A program made the position numbers and the translations under genes. The notes under the pieces are model-generated. The model saw nothing but the letters and a program-made list of their open reading frames with translations, did no database searches and was not told the DNA's origin. Shown one piece after another: positions 12,110 through 22,929 of a stretch of 64,000 nucleotides of DNA. Origin of the DNA: Strigamia acuminata (Eukaryota; Arthropoda; Chilopoda; Geophilomorpha; Linotaeniidae); NCBI GenBank assembly GCA_949358305.1, contig OX442318.1, forward strand, positions 4,698,501 through 4,762,500, read 5' to 3'. The number at the start of each line of letters is the position of its first letter. Positions within the stretch are counted from its first letter, which is position 1.

Positions 12110-13320
12110 TATAATATTAACCGTCCAGCTAGATGTTTTACAGGGAAGGCCGTTAAGAAGTTAGAAGGGGCACCCTGTACAGTTCAAAAATATATTTTAA
12201 ACAGCTATCTCATATTTTTTTTTCCAACACTTGATTGTCATTTTTGTACCTCTTTATGATAAATAAAAAGATATTGCCTCACCTCAGAATAATTTCAACG
12301 TATTTTTGAATAATAATAATTTTTGGATAATTCTTTATGAGAATTGAAATGACTTACATCTGCTGCTGCACAATGCTGGCCTAGTTATTTTTCTCGGGGT
12401 CATGACAACAATGCAGCAACGGAAAACATTATTTTCCAATTATATACTTTGCTTGTTCCATTCCAACTTTTGATCTGTTAGGCTATCCAAGCTCCTGAAT
12501 GGAATAAATCAAGCACGGCAATGTTATTCCATCAATTGTCAAAGCAAAATTAATTGTAAATCTCCAGAAAAAAAAAAAAAATAAAAAAAAAAAAAAATAT
12601 TTTTTTTGTTGAAAAATGAAAACGTCCAATTCCTTTGACAATCGTCATAATTAAAACTGCACTCAACACCTGTCATAACATTTTTATTTTAAAAAACAGA
12701 AAAAACAGAAGATCGGTTAATCAAAACAAACTAAGCATTCTTTCCCCCGAACAGATAGATTAAGCTTCGCTGCCGTTGTATCACGTGATATCTTTATCTG
12801 GAAGGAGGTATTCCAAGACCAGTAAGAGCCACTCGACAAATGCAGCAAAGGTTGTAAAAATAAAATAAAAATAAAAGTTTAAAAGGAAAAAAAAAAAAAA
12901 AACATGGTAAGGATTACATGAAGCCCTCTCTCAGCACACTCCATTGTGTAAAATGCCAAGTTGAGCAGAAAAGTCGACCTTGCAACGGATAAGGGGCTAG
13001 AGCATTTCAATGCTTTCCAGGGGAAATTGAAAGGAAGAAGTAAGAGGTCTTATAAGCCTAATTTAATCAAGAAGTTTAAAAAAAGTGAAGGAAAAGAGGA
13101 AAATAATGTTATTTAAGAGTTTAAATCTGATAGGATAAAGTCAATGGGGGATAAAAAATGACGTCATCAAATTTAAATCAAAGGGGAGAGAGATATCGGA
13201 GTCCTAAAAACACCTCGTGGACAAACCATCTACCGGATGAAACAAGAAACGATGGAATTTATGCGGTACTAGATACCGGGGTTCTATGCCGTATTAACCC
13301 GCTTTAAGCCCGCTTTAGGT
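12110..13320. other. Unassigned stretch with A-rich runs
   Basis: Poly-A tracts lie at about 12565..12600 and 12885..12902. I recognise no gene. Confidence 0.4.
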
Positions 13321-13510
13321 TATTTTCTATTGATTCATTGTTCTGTGCACTGATTGGATGACAGCAATCACGTGTCATGCATTGACTGCCAACTAAGCGT
13401 GTTTGTTACCTGTTGTCGTCCCAGAATACAGTGCGGCTATATATTATGTGGCGCCATCGGTGACAAAACGCACTGAACATGTGGATACGTGTCCATGTTA
13501 TCCTTAGTTC
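13321..13510 (+). repeat. Interspersed repeat with 'tatgtggcgccatc' core, copy 1
   Basis: About 190 bp with a direct relative at 53340..53510 (shared 'gacagcaatcac' and 'gtttgttacctgttgtc' blocks). Its right part (about 13443..13510) is present inverted at 15225..15297. The inverted pair may be the ends of a larger element of about 1.85 kb. Confidence 0.75.
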
Positions 13511-13794
13511 ACGATACTTCCGTGTTGATATGTAGCGACAACTCTAATCAGACAACATAAAATAAATAAATTAGATGGAAAATAATACAAATACAATAGA
13601 AAATAATCAATAAATAAAATAATAAGGAGTTTCATTCATCCCAAACCATGATTTTCTGCTGACTTGGGCCGATTATAAGTGCTCTCTCAACTGAAACCAA
13701 CATGGCGGCACCAGACCCGCTTAAACTACACAAGGTAATAATATAACAAAGTCTGCTCAGTTTAGGCTAAACTGAACACATGAAACGAGTTAGG

Positions 13795-14068
13795 TATACT
13801 CAAAACCACCACAACGTTGACCTATTCCAGCCGGTTTACGCCTAACTGTGGGAAAGTAGTTCTGTATATTTTCAATGAGTTTAAGTGTAAAAAGTGATTA
13901 GAATGATGAGCTTTATTTAAGTGATAATAAAATGTTTATTTATTTTCCTAAATCTGCTGTTTTGCTTATTTTTATTTTATCAAAAATGTTATGAGCTACT
14001 TTTTTTGTGCCACTACACCAGTGATACGGCTCGAACAATAGGTCAACGTTGTGGTGGTTTTGAGTATA
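13795..14068. mobile_element. 274-bp MITE with 30-bp TIRs (TATACTC family)
   Basis: The left end TATACTCAAAACCACCACAA is mirrored by TTGTGGTGGTTTTGAGTATA on the right. The match extends to about 30 bp with almost no mismatch. The termini share TATACTC with the elements at 8633 and 15393. The interior is AT-rich and non-coding. Confidence 0.85.
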
Positions 14069-14144
14069 GTTGCAATTATTATTTGTAGGAACTTTTTTTA
14101 AACAATTGCAACGTATTTAGGTTACAATTTAAACAATTCCGCCC

Positions 14145-14240
14145 ATCAGAGCAATAATCACATAATCAGATTTTTGTTGGGCCCTCAATAATTGAGTGAT
14201 TACGATTATTGCAATAATCAACTAATCACAATAATCGCTC
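14145..14240. repeat. ATTATTG-rich palindromic block
   Basis: GAGCAATAATCAC at the left and CACAATAATCGCTC at the right are near-inverted. The interior has ATTATTGCAATAAT. It could be a very short MITE; the boundaries are not secure. Confidence 0.4.
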
Positions 14241-15224
14241 ATTTAATGAAACTCCTTAATATATTTTCCAACATCATTCTTGCGTTATTGCTGCAATCAA
14301 CATTCAAAACTCCGCAAAAAGAAATTCTTCAGCTTGCGACATACCAAACAAATGGGAATTATTCAAACAAACAACTTGCATCCCCATTCATTAAATATCC
14401 AAATTCACTTTATTGAAACAAAGAAAAAAATCTTTTTGCAAGCAAATTTAATCCCTCTTCAGGTCTTCGCGAACCCTCACAAAATGTCGATTACACAAAA
14501 GCAAAGCACAGCCAGACGTTTTCTAATCCCAGAGACCCCAAACTCAACTCCCCATCTCTGATGCAATAAACGGAGAGAAAACTTTGCTTTCAAATGCAAA
14601 ACAACAAGAGAAATAATCCGTTCCAAAAAAAGAGCAAAACTTTTCTTCCACTTCCCAGATCCCAAATAGAAATCCAAAGTGGTCAATTCATGGTCAAATG
14701 ACCACTTCCCCTAAAGTCCAGCCATCTGTCGCCACAACAGGCAACTCGTCCCATTCCTCTCAATTTTTCCATTCTTTTCTGCAGACTTCAATATAATGGC
14801 CCAATATGGAAAATGATTTGAGCAAGTAGAGTGGAAGACCTCAGTTCACACACCAAGCTACACTTCATTACTCTTCAAACGTGACACGTCATAATTGAGC
14901 CCCTTTCAAACGTCCTCTAGCGTCAAATAAAGGGTCCACGCAGAAATGAAAAATAAAAAAATAACCTTTCCGATTGCAATAGTGAATGTCATCGTCTCGC
15001 CGGCCTGCGCTCAAGCAATTCTTCACGTGGAGCAACACGGAATAAGAACACGCCGATTACCAGCAACACAAAGCAATAGTTGACGCAATCACTAAATTTA
15101 CGTTGGAGGACAGTTTAACTGGACAAGACCTGATTTATTCACGCCAGTGAACACTCATGTCGTGTCTCCACGGATGGTCAAGCCGGAAGTGGCTTTCTGG
15201 CCGTACTTCCTAGAAGTACGGCCA
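14241..15224. other. Unassigned stretch
   Basis: Two overlapping ORFs of 74 and 93 codons (14192..14561) show no domain. I see no other feature. Confidence 0.4.
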
Positions 15225-15297
15225 TGAACCAAGGATAACATGGACACGTATCCACATGTTCAGTGCGTTTTGCCACCGATGGCGCCACATAACATAT
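15225..15297 (-). repeat. 'tatgtggcgccatc' repeat, inverted copy
   Basis: The inverse of 13443..13510 with very few differences, including the shared block 'ggatacgtgtccatgttatc' read on the minus strand. Confidence 0.85.
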
Positions 15298-15392
15298 ACG
15301 GGTTAGCAAATGAAAAGTGCATTGTTACATGTCTGGCATAAAATTTGATTACACTATTGGATTCGTCATCCCAACTTTGCTTTAGACTAGTC

Positions 15393-15822
15393 TATACTCG
15401 TGTTTCACTCAAAAAGGCACCTCACAATGTGTACTCCCATTGGTCGAGCCAGTTTACTGGTGTAGTGATCCAGAAAAGTAGACCCAAACACCAAAATTGC
15501 ATTACAATGTACAGACATTGTAATCGATTGCCTAGGCAACGGCCTAAAATTCAAACTTCCAGACAATGTAAGCAATAAACACAACAAACATGAGTTTGAC
15601 ATTTTTTAATGTGTAAAACTTCATTTTAATGATGGAAATAACATTTTTTATTACATAAAATCAAAATAACATAAACTAAATTAGTCATAACAATCACAAC
15701 AATAAATAAAAAACAAAACTACTTCTCCTAGTAGTAGTATACAGTCTGGAGTTTGTAGTAAACTGGCTCGACCAATGGGAGTACACATTGTGAGGTGCCT
15801 TTTTGAGTGTAACTCGAGTATA
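15393..15822. mobile_element. 430-bp TATACTC-family MITE, complete copy
   Basis: The left end TATACTCGTGTTTCACTC is mirrored by the right end GAGTGTAACTCGAGTATA. The arms (about 65 bp) continue through 'ggcacctcacaatgtg' and 'cccattggtcgagcc'. The interior contains 'gcctaggcaac' and is non-coding. Overlapping ORFs are fortuitous. Related partial copies are at 8633..9664 and 19620..19800. Confidence 0.85.
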
Positions 15823-15829
15823 ATCTACT

Positions 15830-16867
15830 TGGTTTTTTGAAAAAGCATATACTTATTCTGGAAATTGACCGTAACGTCTTAAACGAAACACCCTGTAGAC
15901 TTGTCTTCAGTGATCCGTTCATAATTAAGTTTTTTTTTAGCATGACTGTCTGACAAGATCCAGTGTAGTGGACAGTTCCACCACATCGAACACTAAATTG
16001 GCTTGCAGGATGCACATTCTATTAGATTTGTTAATATAGATGCTGTGCCAACCTAAAGGAAACGGCAACTGTGACGGTTGCCCTTCGGCTTCTGCGGCAT
16101 GCGTCTTGGTATTAAATAAGAGCTCGAAGTTTTCATCGGAGATTGGCATGCCATTCATTCTTGCTTCTGTTTCTGCTCGCAGAATTTGTCGCTAACCTTG
16201 ACCACTCTCAACTTCTATCCCATTGTTGTCTCGTTTTAAATACATTGTTTCATATTTAGACATCTCATTGTAATACATTCGGCACATTCAGCCCAAAATG
16301 CCTATTCCTGATGTTATAAAGGTGGGATAATGTAGCTGAAAATAATAATTTCATCCAGTTCCAACAGATGTCATATTTCCCACATACTTAAAAAAAAGAA
16401 GAAAAAGGACAAAAAAAATCATAACTTTCATGCATTATTCATCATGTTAAAAAAAAACATCCATAGCAGTTGCGGTTGTGTGCTCGACAATATCAACATT
16501 AGCTTCCACTGTTTACATATTCATACATAGCAGGGTATTTTCTTTGGGGGGAGTGTGGGGATAAAAAAAAGACAACTCATAATAATAGAAAAACATGGGA
16601 CTTAAATGGGACATTTTAAAATTCGCAATATAATTCTGAATATGGTCTACTATATCATAGAACATCATGTGAAAACGAAATTTTTATTATTCAAGTATGC
16701 ATTGCATCCAAAAAAGATACCTTAAGAAGCTTTGTTTTTTAAGTTTGTGACGGTTTGGCAACCGTAAAAGTTGCACTAACTGTTACAAGTTGCTTAATCC
16801 TACAGATAGGTTTAGTCCTCTGTGAATAATATATTTCACATCATTGATCGTTAGCGCTAGCAGTCAA
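15830..16867. other. Unassigned stretch
   Basis: ORFs of 95 and 73 codons on the minus strand (15728..16158) partly overlap the neighbouring MITE and have no recognisable domain. I see no other feature. Confidence 0.35.
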
Positions 16868-16869
16868 TA

Positions 16870-17350
16870 GAGAGTTTGCCGGATGCATTTTTCCCTTACA
16901 GTTAAAGACTATACGGTATAAAAATAGTGTAAGGGAAAAATGATAAATTAAGTTTTTGCGGGCTGCACTTTTCCCTTATCACTACACTATTTCAGCCATT
17001 AGTAATTTTGGGCCTAAAATTTCAATTTGGGGGCGTAAATGTGCAAATTTATGCATAAAATTCCATTATTATGCCTATAAAGTATGGTTTTGGGCCTAAA
17101 ATTCAATTTTGGGCCTCACTTATCATTCAATCTACGTAATTATGACTGTGATGTGTTTGATCAAGACAACAAAATAATCGCCATTTGCAATGGGCGTAGC
17201 TAACAGTATAGTGTTCTCAATTCTGATTGGCTGCGCTATATTTTAATTTAGTGTTGAAAACGATACACTAAAGATTTTTCCCTTACGATATGGCACTAAA
17301 ATAATGTAACGTGACACAAAATAAGGAAAAAATGCATCCCGCAAACTCTC
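16870..17350. mobile_element. 481-bp MITE flanked by TA
   Basis: The left end GAGAGTTTGCCGGATGCATT is mirrored by AATGCATCCCGCAAACTCTC. It is flanked by TA at 16868..16869 and 17351..17352, as in Tc1/mariner-type insertion. The interior repeats 'gggcctaaaat(t)tcaat' and 'ttcccttac' motifs. There is no ORF. Confidence 0.85.
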
Positions 17351-17352
17351 TA

Positions 17353-18276
17353 ATCTGTTCTTGCATCATTTAACCTAAACAATTCCTTGTGGTAGCAATA
17401 TACCATACAATTCAAAAAATATATTTTTTAAACCTCGCTGCATCATCAAAGTCATTAATTAAACTAATTAAATTCAGTTGTCCTTCACTTGTGACTGTAG
17501 TCAAGAGATACCCAAACACTTCACTGTTACCCATCACTCATAATAGACAAAAATTGCAATCTTTTTAAATATGGAAATCTGACTTAGATATATTCAAATC
17601 ATGAGCAAACAGTCAATCTTCTCTGCATTTCTCGCTTCAAAAAAAAACCTGCCAGTGCAATTTGCCAACAACAACACAAAACCATACAAAAAGAAGATTG
17701 GCATATTACATGCAATACTTATTGGGCTTTATAAGTTCCTTCCACTTTTTAACAAGCCAAAATATACCCCCCTTCTCTTCAAATTTTTTTCTGTTCATCC
17801 TTCTTGCAAAATTTAATTTAAGATTGGGATCCCTTTGATGGACATGTGCAATTTGTTGCCAACTTTAAAGGATAAAAAAATCTATGTTGGTACAACAAAG
17901 ATGAATGTTACAAAAAAGAAAAAAAACATGTACAAATATTTTTTTTCTTTGATAACACAGGCAGTAGTGCATTTTGGTCAATTATTAATGGATGCAAAAG
18001 TGGCAGAATTGTTTGTCTGCATATTGATGTAACTTGAGGTCATGTATAGTGGGATTGGGTCACTTGTTATTCATGATATCATATCACAGTTGAACAGATA
18101 TTTACTAATGACTAGATGTGGCAAGTATATTCAATTTTTCATGATTAACTGAAGTTATCGATAATCCGCCTAAAGCTGTTGTGAAAAGTTTATAGATGGT
18201 GGTGGTGACGAGTGTTTCTCGCTACCGCTAGGCTAAAAGCAGATTGTAGATTGCTATTTCAGCCATCTTTTTCAGG
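17353..18276. other. Unassigned AT-rich stretch
   Basis: ORFs at 17601..17816 and 17835..18032 are lysine- and phenylalanine-rich, of low complexity, and not convincing. I see nothing else. Confidence 0.4.
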
Positions 18277-18436
18277 TACCGTATTACCCCGCATTGGAGG
18301 GCATGCCCAAAAATCAAAAGTCTGACCAGGGTGCCAAGTAATTCGAATAATGGATAAATAATGGATAAAACTAGCCCCAATTGTATAACATCAACAAATA
18401 AATGATGTAACTTAGGCCTCTTTTTGCCATCTCACT
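18277..18436 (+). repeat. TACCGTATT-family terminus (partial)
   Basis: It begins with TACCGTATTACCCCGCATTG and then a GCATGCC block, as in the element at 55881..56301. No mirrored right end is present before the next family member starts at 18437. Confidence 0.5.
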
Positions 18437-18715
18437 TACCGTACTGCCTCGTTTAAACACCGGGTTCATTAAGACGCCGGGAAGTCATCGGTGATTTACG
18501 GAATTGGCGACGGCCCCGATTAAGTGCCTTGTCCCCAAAAATCGCCGATTTTTTGCGAAAAAATGGTGTGTTTTGCAAAAAAATTACAATTTTTACGAAA
18601 AATCGGCGATTTTTCGGTTATGCACCGGGCACGAATAAACGCCGGGATTCAAATTGGCGCCAGGGAGCAGGCTCAAAAAAACTATTAAACGCCCGGGTGT
18701 TTAAACGAGGCGGTA
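18437..18715. mobile_element. TACCGTAYT-family MITE
   Basis: The left end TACCGTACTGCCTCGTTTAA continues into AACACCGGG. The right end CCCGGGTGTTTAAACGAGGC continues into GGTA. The left arm has five extra bases. The terminal TA may be the target duplication. The interior has repeated 'aaaatcgccgatttt' palindromes and is GC-richer than its surroundings. Confidence 0.8.
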
Positions 18716-19619
18716 CAATATTTATTTGTAATTCATACAATTAATATTTTACTTCATTACTTCGCAAAATTTACTATTTTCCTGCAAGAATTCGACTTTT
18801 ATGGCACGCTGTAAAAAGACCAGCCAATCACATTCCCAGGTCTGGTCAAAATCACATTTTAGACCGTCTTCCAAAGCAGGTAAATATGGTACAATACATT
18901 ATAAATCCAGCAGAAATTTGTTAACCAACCAATAGGAATTAATGGCTGGTCTATGTGGATAGAGGTCAGTTGGCGGCCAAACAAACTAAACCTGGAAACC
19001 GTAGGCCTAACAAGCACAGTAATAATAAAATAGAAGAGAGTTTCACTTTGTAATGAAACAATAACAATTTTTTTTGCATTAAAAAGAAAGTTTTAACTTG
19101 ATCAATTCTTCCATTAAATTAACCAATTAATTTTCCCAAGAGTAATTAACTTTCAACCTCTTTTCAATCTTCCGAAGTCTGCAAAAGATCCGCCTGGGAT
19201 GACAATAAATTAAAGAAAAAGAAAAAAAAGTTTTTTAAGCATATTACTTGTGATATATTATGGCTCAACTAAACCTAATGATGATTTAGGACAAGACAAC
19301 TGCATTCAATTAACCATTACAAAAAAATACTCTAAAAAATGACTGTACCATTTATAAAATAATGTGTTTCAAACACAAAAACACATTAACAAAAAACTCA
19401 TTTGTAACCAAAAGGAAAAACAACATCTCACTTTTTTCACTTCTCCTGTTGTAAAAACAACATGCAAAATGAATTTTTCATCAGGTTTAATTCATAACAT
19501 TTGTTATTCAATAGGTGGATTCAAAATTTCTATATTACCCTTAATACAAGAAAAAATTAAAAAATTGTTTGACCTGACAAAGCAACCAATAAACTAAACA
19601 AACATGTATGATGAATTAA
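18716..19619. other. Unassigned stretch
   Basis: The block 'attcatacaattaatatttt' (18730..18749) recurs at about 20991..21010. I see no gene. Confidence 0.4.
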
Positions 19620-19800
19620 AAACGGCATAAAACTTAATTTCATAAATAAAAAAAAAATTTTATTATAAAATACAAATAAAATTTCATCATTTTAATCATT
19701 AGAATAATCCAAAACATAAAAAAATAAAAAAAACACTTTTCCTGGTGGCAGTACAATAGGAGTAATAAGGCTAGCCCTATGGGAGAAAGGACGAACTTGT
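19620..19800. repeat. TATACTC-family MITE fragment
   Basis: It aligns with the right half of the 15393..15822 element: an AT-rich middle, then 'acacttttcctggtggcagta' and an 'ataaggct.gcc.ctatggga' block. It lacks a clean right end. Confidence 0.55.
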
Positions 19801-20715
19801 AGTTGGTTAGAGTAAAGTTAGGTATTTTTCCGTCTTCTTCTTTTGCCGTTTATAGAAACACCAAAAACTATAAAAACAGAAACTTTGTCTCAATAAAACC
19901 ACTAGATGTTTCAGTAAACACTTGCTTACATAAATGACAATTGATTACTTATCTAAAGCTATCAAATTTAATCTCCAATTTTTCCAGATTACAAATTACC
20001 AATTACCATCCTTGCTTCCATATAACGGCTCATCTTTTAAATAGATTAAGAAAACGAGCCGCACAAAATGAAGAAAAGAAAAAGACCTTGGCAAAATTCC
20101 AATAACACATTGTCAAGAAAGGAAGAACAAAGCAAAAAGAAAAAAGTAAAGAACAAAAAAAAAAACAAATTGTCGAATAACAAATTATTAACCATTTTTT
20201 TTTCCTTTTTTCATTTTCAAACTGAACTCTCACATGTCTAATGTAAACCAAGCAATTAATTAAAACGAGAAGTGCACAAAGTCTTGAGGCAAACTCTCAA
20301 AGAAACAGACAAAACAAATTGACTCACACAAAAAGCTAGGCCTAACTTAATTTTCTTCTTGCAAAACTGTCTCCGTTGGGAAAATTTTAAAATGAAATAG
20401 CAAAAATACTGCCTCAGGATTTCTCAGTGAAGTCACATAGTCAGAGCTCAGTCTATTGCCCTTCTATATCTTTCAATTTAATATCCAGCACATTTACTAA
20501 AATAACCCGCGCAACGGATATTTGTAGTCGAGCCTCGGCCGAAAAGCTGGGAACATTAATCCAATATAAAAATATTTAAAGAATAAATATTGTGAAAACA
20601 GTTTTTTCATGACTTCTTAAAGCTAATGCACCATATAAGAAGCTTTAAGGATCAATTAACACAAAATCAATGTCCCCCCAGCTTAAACGTCCGCAATTTG
20701 CAACGTATCCGAGAA
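19801..20715. other. Unassigned stretch
   Basis: I see no supported gene or element. It is rich in A/T runs. Confidence 0.4.
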
Positions 20716-20770
20716 TACTTTGGATAACTGTGGTAATTCTAGAGCTAATACATGCAACCAAACACCGATC
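20716..20770 (+). pseudogene. 18S rRNA gene fragment
   Basis: About 55 bases match the highly conserved 5' region of eukaryotic small-subunit rRNA, notably GGATAACTGTGGTAATTCTA followed by GAGCTAATACATGCAA. The flanking sequence is not rRNA, so this is an isolated fragment, not a functional gene. An rDNA-derived insertion is the simplest explanation. Confidence 0.9.
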
Positions 20771-21843
20771 TCCACTAGAAGACGTCACGTGACTAAAACT
20801 TAACTACTTTTTTTACTCGCGCTTAAAGATCAATACTATTAATTCTGTTTTCTCCTCCCAGTCCAATATAATCCCATTAAAGTTTTCGCTCACCGAAGTG
20901 AACACGACTCGCATATAAACTGCTAATAAAAACTTTAACAGATCCCGAACAAAATGGCGGAGCATAACGCACCAAGCGGCAACCTTTGTTATTCATACAA
21001 TTAATATTTTGCGTCATATCTTAGCGAAAAATCGATTTCGAAGTCCAATATACGAAATCGGCAATAAATACTGATTAAGCATATGGCCACATTAGCACGC
21101 TTATGCTCAATTTAATGAACATAAACTAAAGTTTGTAAACAATAATCAAATCTAAAAGTGCCATACTCACCAACACACATGTACAATTGAGTTTACTCAC
21201 GTGTCAATGCTCTACATTCCACCGAAGAGTGAGAAACGTGACTGCGCGCTACTGTTTCACAATCAGCCGTCTTTTTATTGCCACTTTCTAGCGGTGTCGC
21301 TGAGTCACGAACCCTAACGCAAACATGCATGGCCAATTCTTTTTCAAACCAATAACGCTGTAAAAAAAAACAAAAAAAAAAAACTGAATATAAATCTACA
21401 AAAAGAAAAAGAAAACAAACATAGATTGAAAATAAAATTTTCAAAACTCCACTCCTAAGGTCGACATTTTTCTTCGGCGTGCAAATAAAGTGTTCACAAA
21501 TAAACGTCAATAAAACAGAACAACCACTATAAACAACCAGAGAAGTTTAATCCAATTCAGCATCCACAAAATATTCAACATTCATCAAATTGTTGTAAAG
21601 CATTGGATTATTGATTACAATTGCAATAGATGCTGAGCCCAAATGATTTATGGTTGATATAGAACCCCATATGAAGCATTAGCTGTAATTGGTCAATTGA
21701 TTCCTCCCATCAATCAACAAATTATGCCTCATAACAAGCGTTAAAGCCCACTATTCTTCAAGGCAAATAACTTTAAAAGTCAAGTGCATTCTACGCTTGA
21801 CACTAATTCACTGCTTGAATTCTCTTTTATTGAAGAATGTTAA
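20771..21843. other. Unassigned stretch before the LTR element
   Basis: I see no gene. The minus-strand ORF 21193..21510 crosses low-complexity sequence and has no domain. Confidence 0.4.
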
Positions 21844-21847
21844 AATT

Positions 21848-22818
21848 TGTGGTGATCTCAAAATATTTCACCAACTTAGAAGATAAAATTAATTGTCTTC
21901 TAATTAATTTGACTGTGGCACACGCCAAGTCAGATCATGTGACCGAGGGGAGAAATCCTCTCTAGGCACATATCACCCCAGGTTGTCCGGGGTGAAAACG
22001 GTTATTAGCCGTTATGGTGCAATATGGTGTAATAACCACTAGTTGCACCCATTTGAGCTAAGTGCGCAGGTTTTCTGCGCAATATTGAAGCGTGCTGGGC
22101 TCGCGTCTTGGCTCAAATCGGGACTCTTGACAAAAATACACAACCCACAACATCACTGCGATATCTGCTCCGACAATACGTATTGATAGTGGACCGTGTA
22201 TTCCAAGTTTCACCAGCTTGCTTTGTAACGAATTACAAAGCCAGCTATCCTGCTTGAATTAGCCGAAGCTAATTCCAGCAAACGAGAAGAAGAAGTTTCC
22301 TGATCCAAGTGAACCATCGCCATCGTTGCCGCGCGAACGGCAACCATCGCCATCGTACCTGGACCAGACGCCTACAGCCGTCAACCACCGCCGCCGAGCC
22401 GTCGCACGAGCCGTAGAAGGAGCCCACGAGAACCATCGTCTTCGACCATCGTTCGTGAGTTCAGAGAACGAAGACAATTCGCCTTCGCCTAACAACTGTG
22501 TGTTGTTTAAGCGCCATTTTAGCGCTTTGTAGCTTGCAACAGTCGTTGCAAGCCCTTCCATTGTTTTCCGCTCAAATTGTTACGCGACTTGTCGCTCTTC
22601 CTATTTCAACTAGTCAATATATTTTATATTTCATTGTATTTAACTTAATAAAGAATTTGTGTGATTTTTATCATAAAAATTGTGTCTTTATTTTCCTACT
22701 TAATAAACTTAACCCTAGACAAGTTTAAGGCCGCCGATTGTAAGTCTTTTATAGCATTCACCTGCGGTTTCTGCTTAATTTATTAGAAATTAAGTGGATA
22801 AAAACCCGGATCGCAGCA
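21848..22818 (+). repeat. 5' LTR of outer element
   Basis: 971 bp, TG...CA. It contains a GC-rich hairpin (TCACCCC...GGGGTGA, about 21970..21995) and poly(A) signals AATAAA at 22647..22652 and 22702..22707. A consensus-like splice donor GTAAGT lies at 22740, which could serve subgenomic splicing. Small ORFs in it recur in the 3' LTR and are not genes. Confidence 0.95.
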
Positions 22819-22820
22819 CG

Positions 22821-22838
22821 TGGGGGCCCGTCCGGGAT
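22821..22838 (+). promoter_or_regulatory. Primer binding site, tRNA-Pro type
   Basis: TGGGGGCCCGTCCGGGAT starts 2 nt (CG) after the LTR. It differs at one base from the well-known tRNA-Pro primer site (TGGGGGCTCGTCCGGGAT). The change may reflect the host's own tRNA-Pro acceptor stem. Confidence 0.85.
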
Positions 22839-22929
22839 AGTCATTGTATAACTTTGTTAGTTAAAATTTACCCGCCATTTTTATCTTGCTTATCTTTCTT
22901 CTCTATCCTTTCTAAATCCTCATTGAAAA

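Noticed and set aside
22259-22728. ORFs of 68-100 codons, repeated at 42837..43306
   Set aside because: They lie inside the LTRs, overlap on both strands and have no domain.
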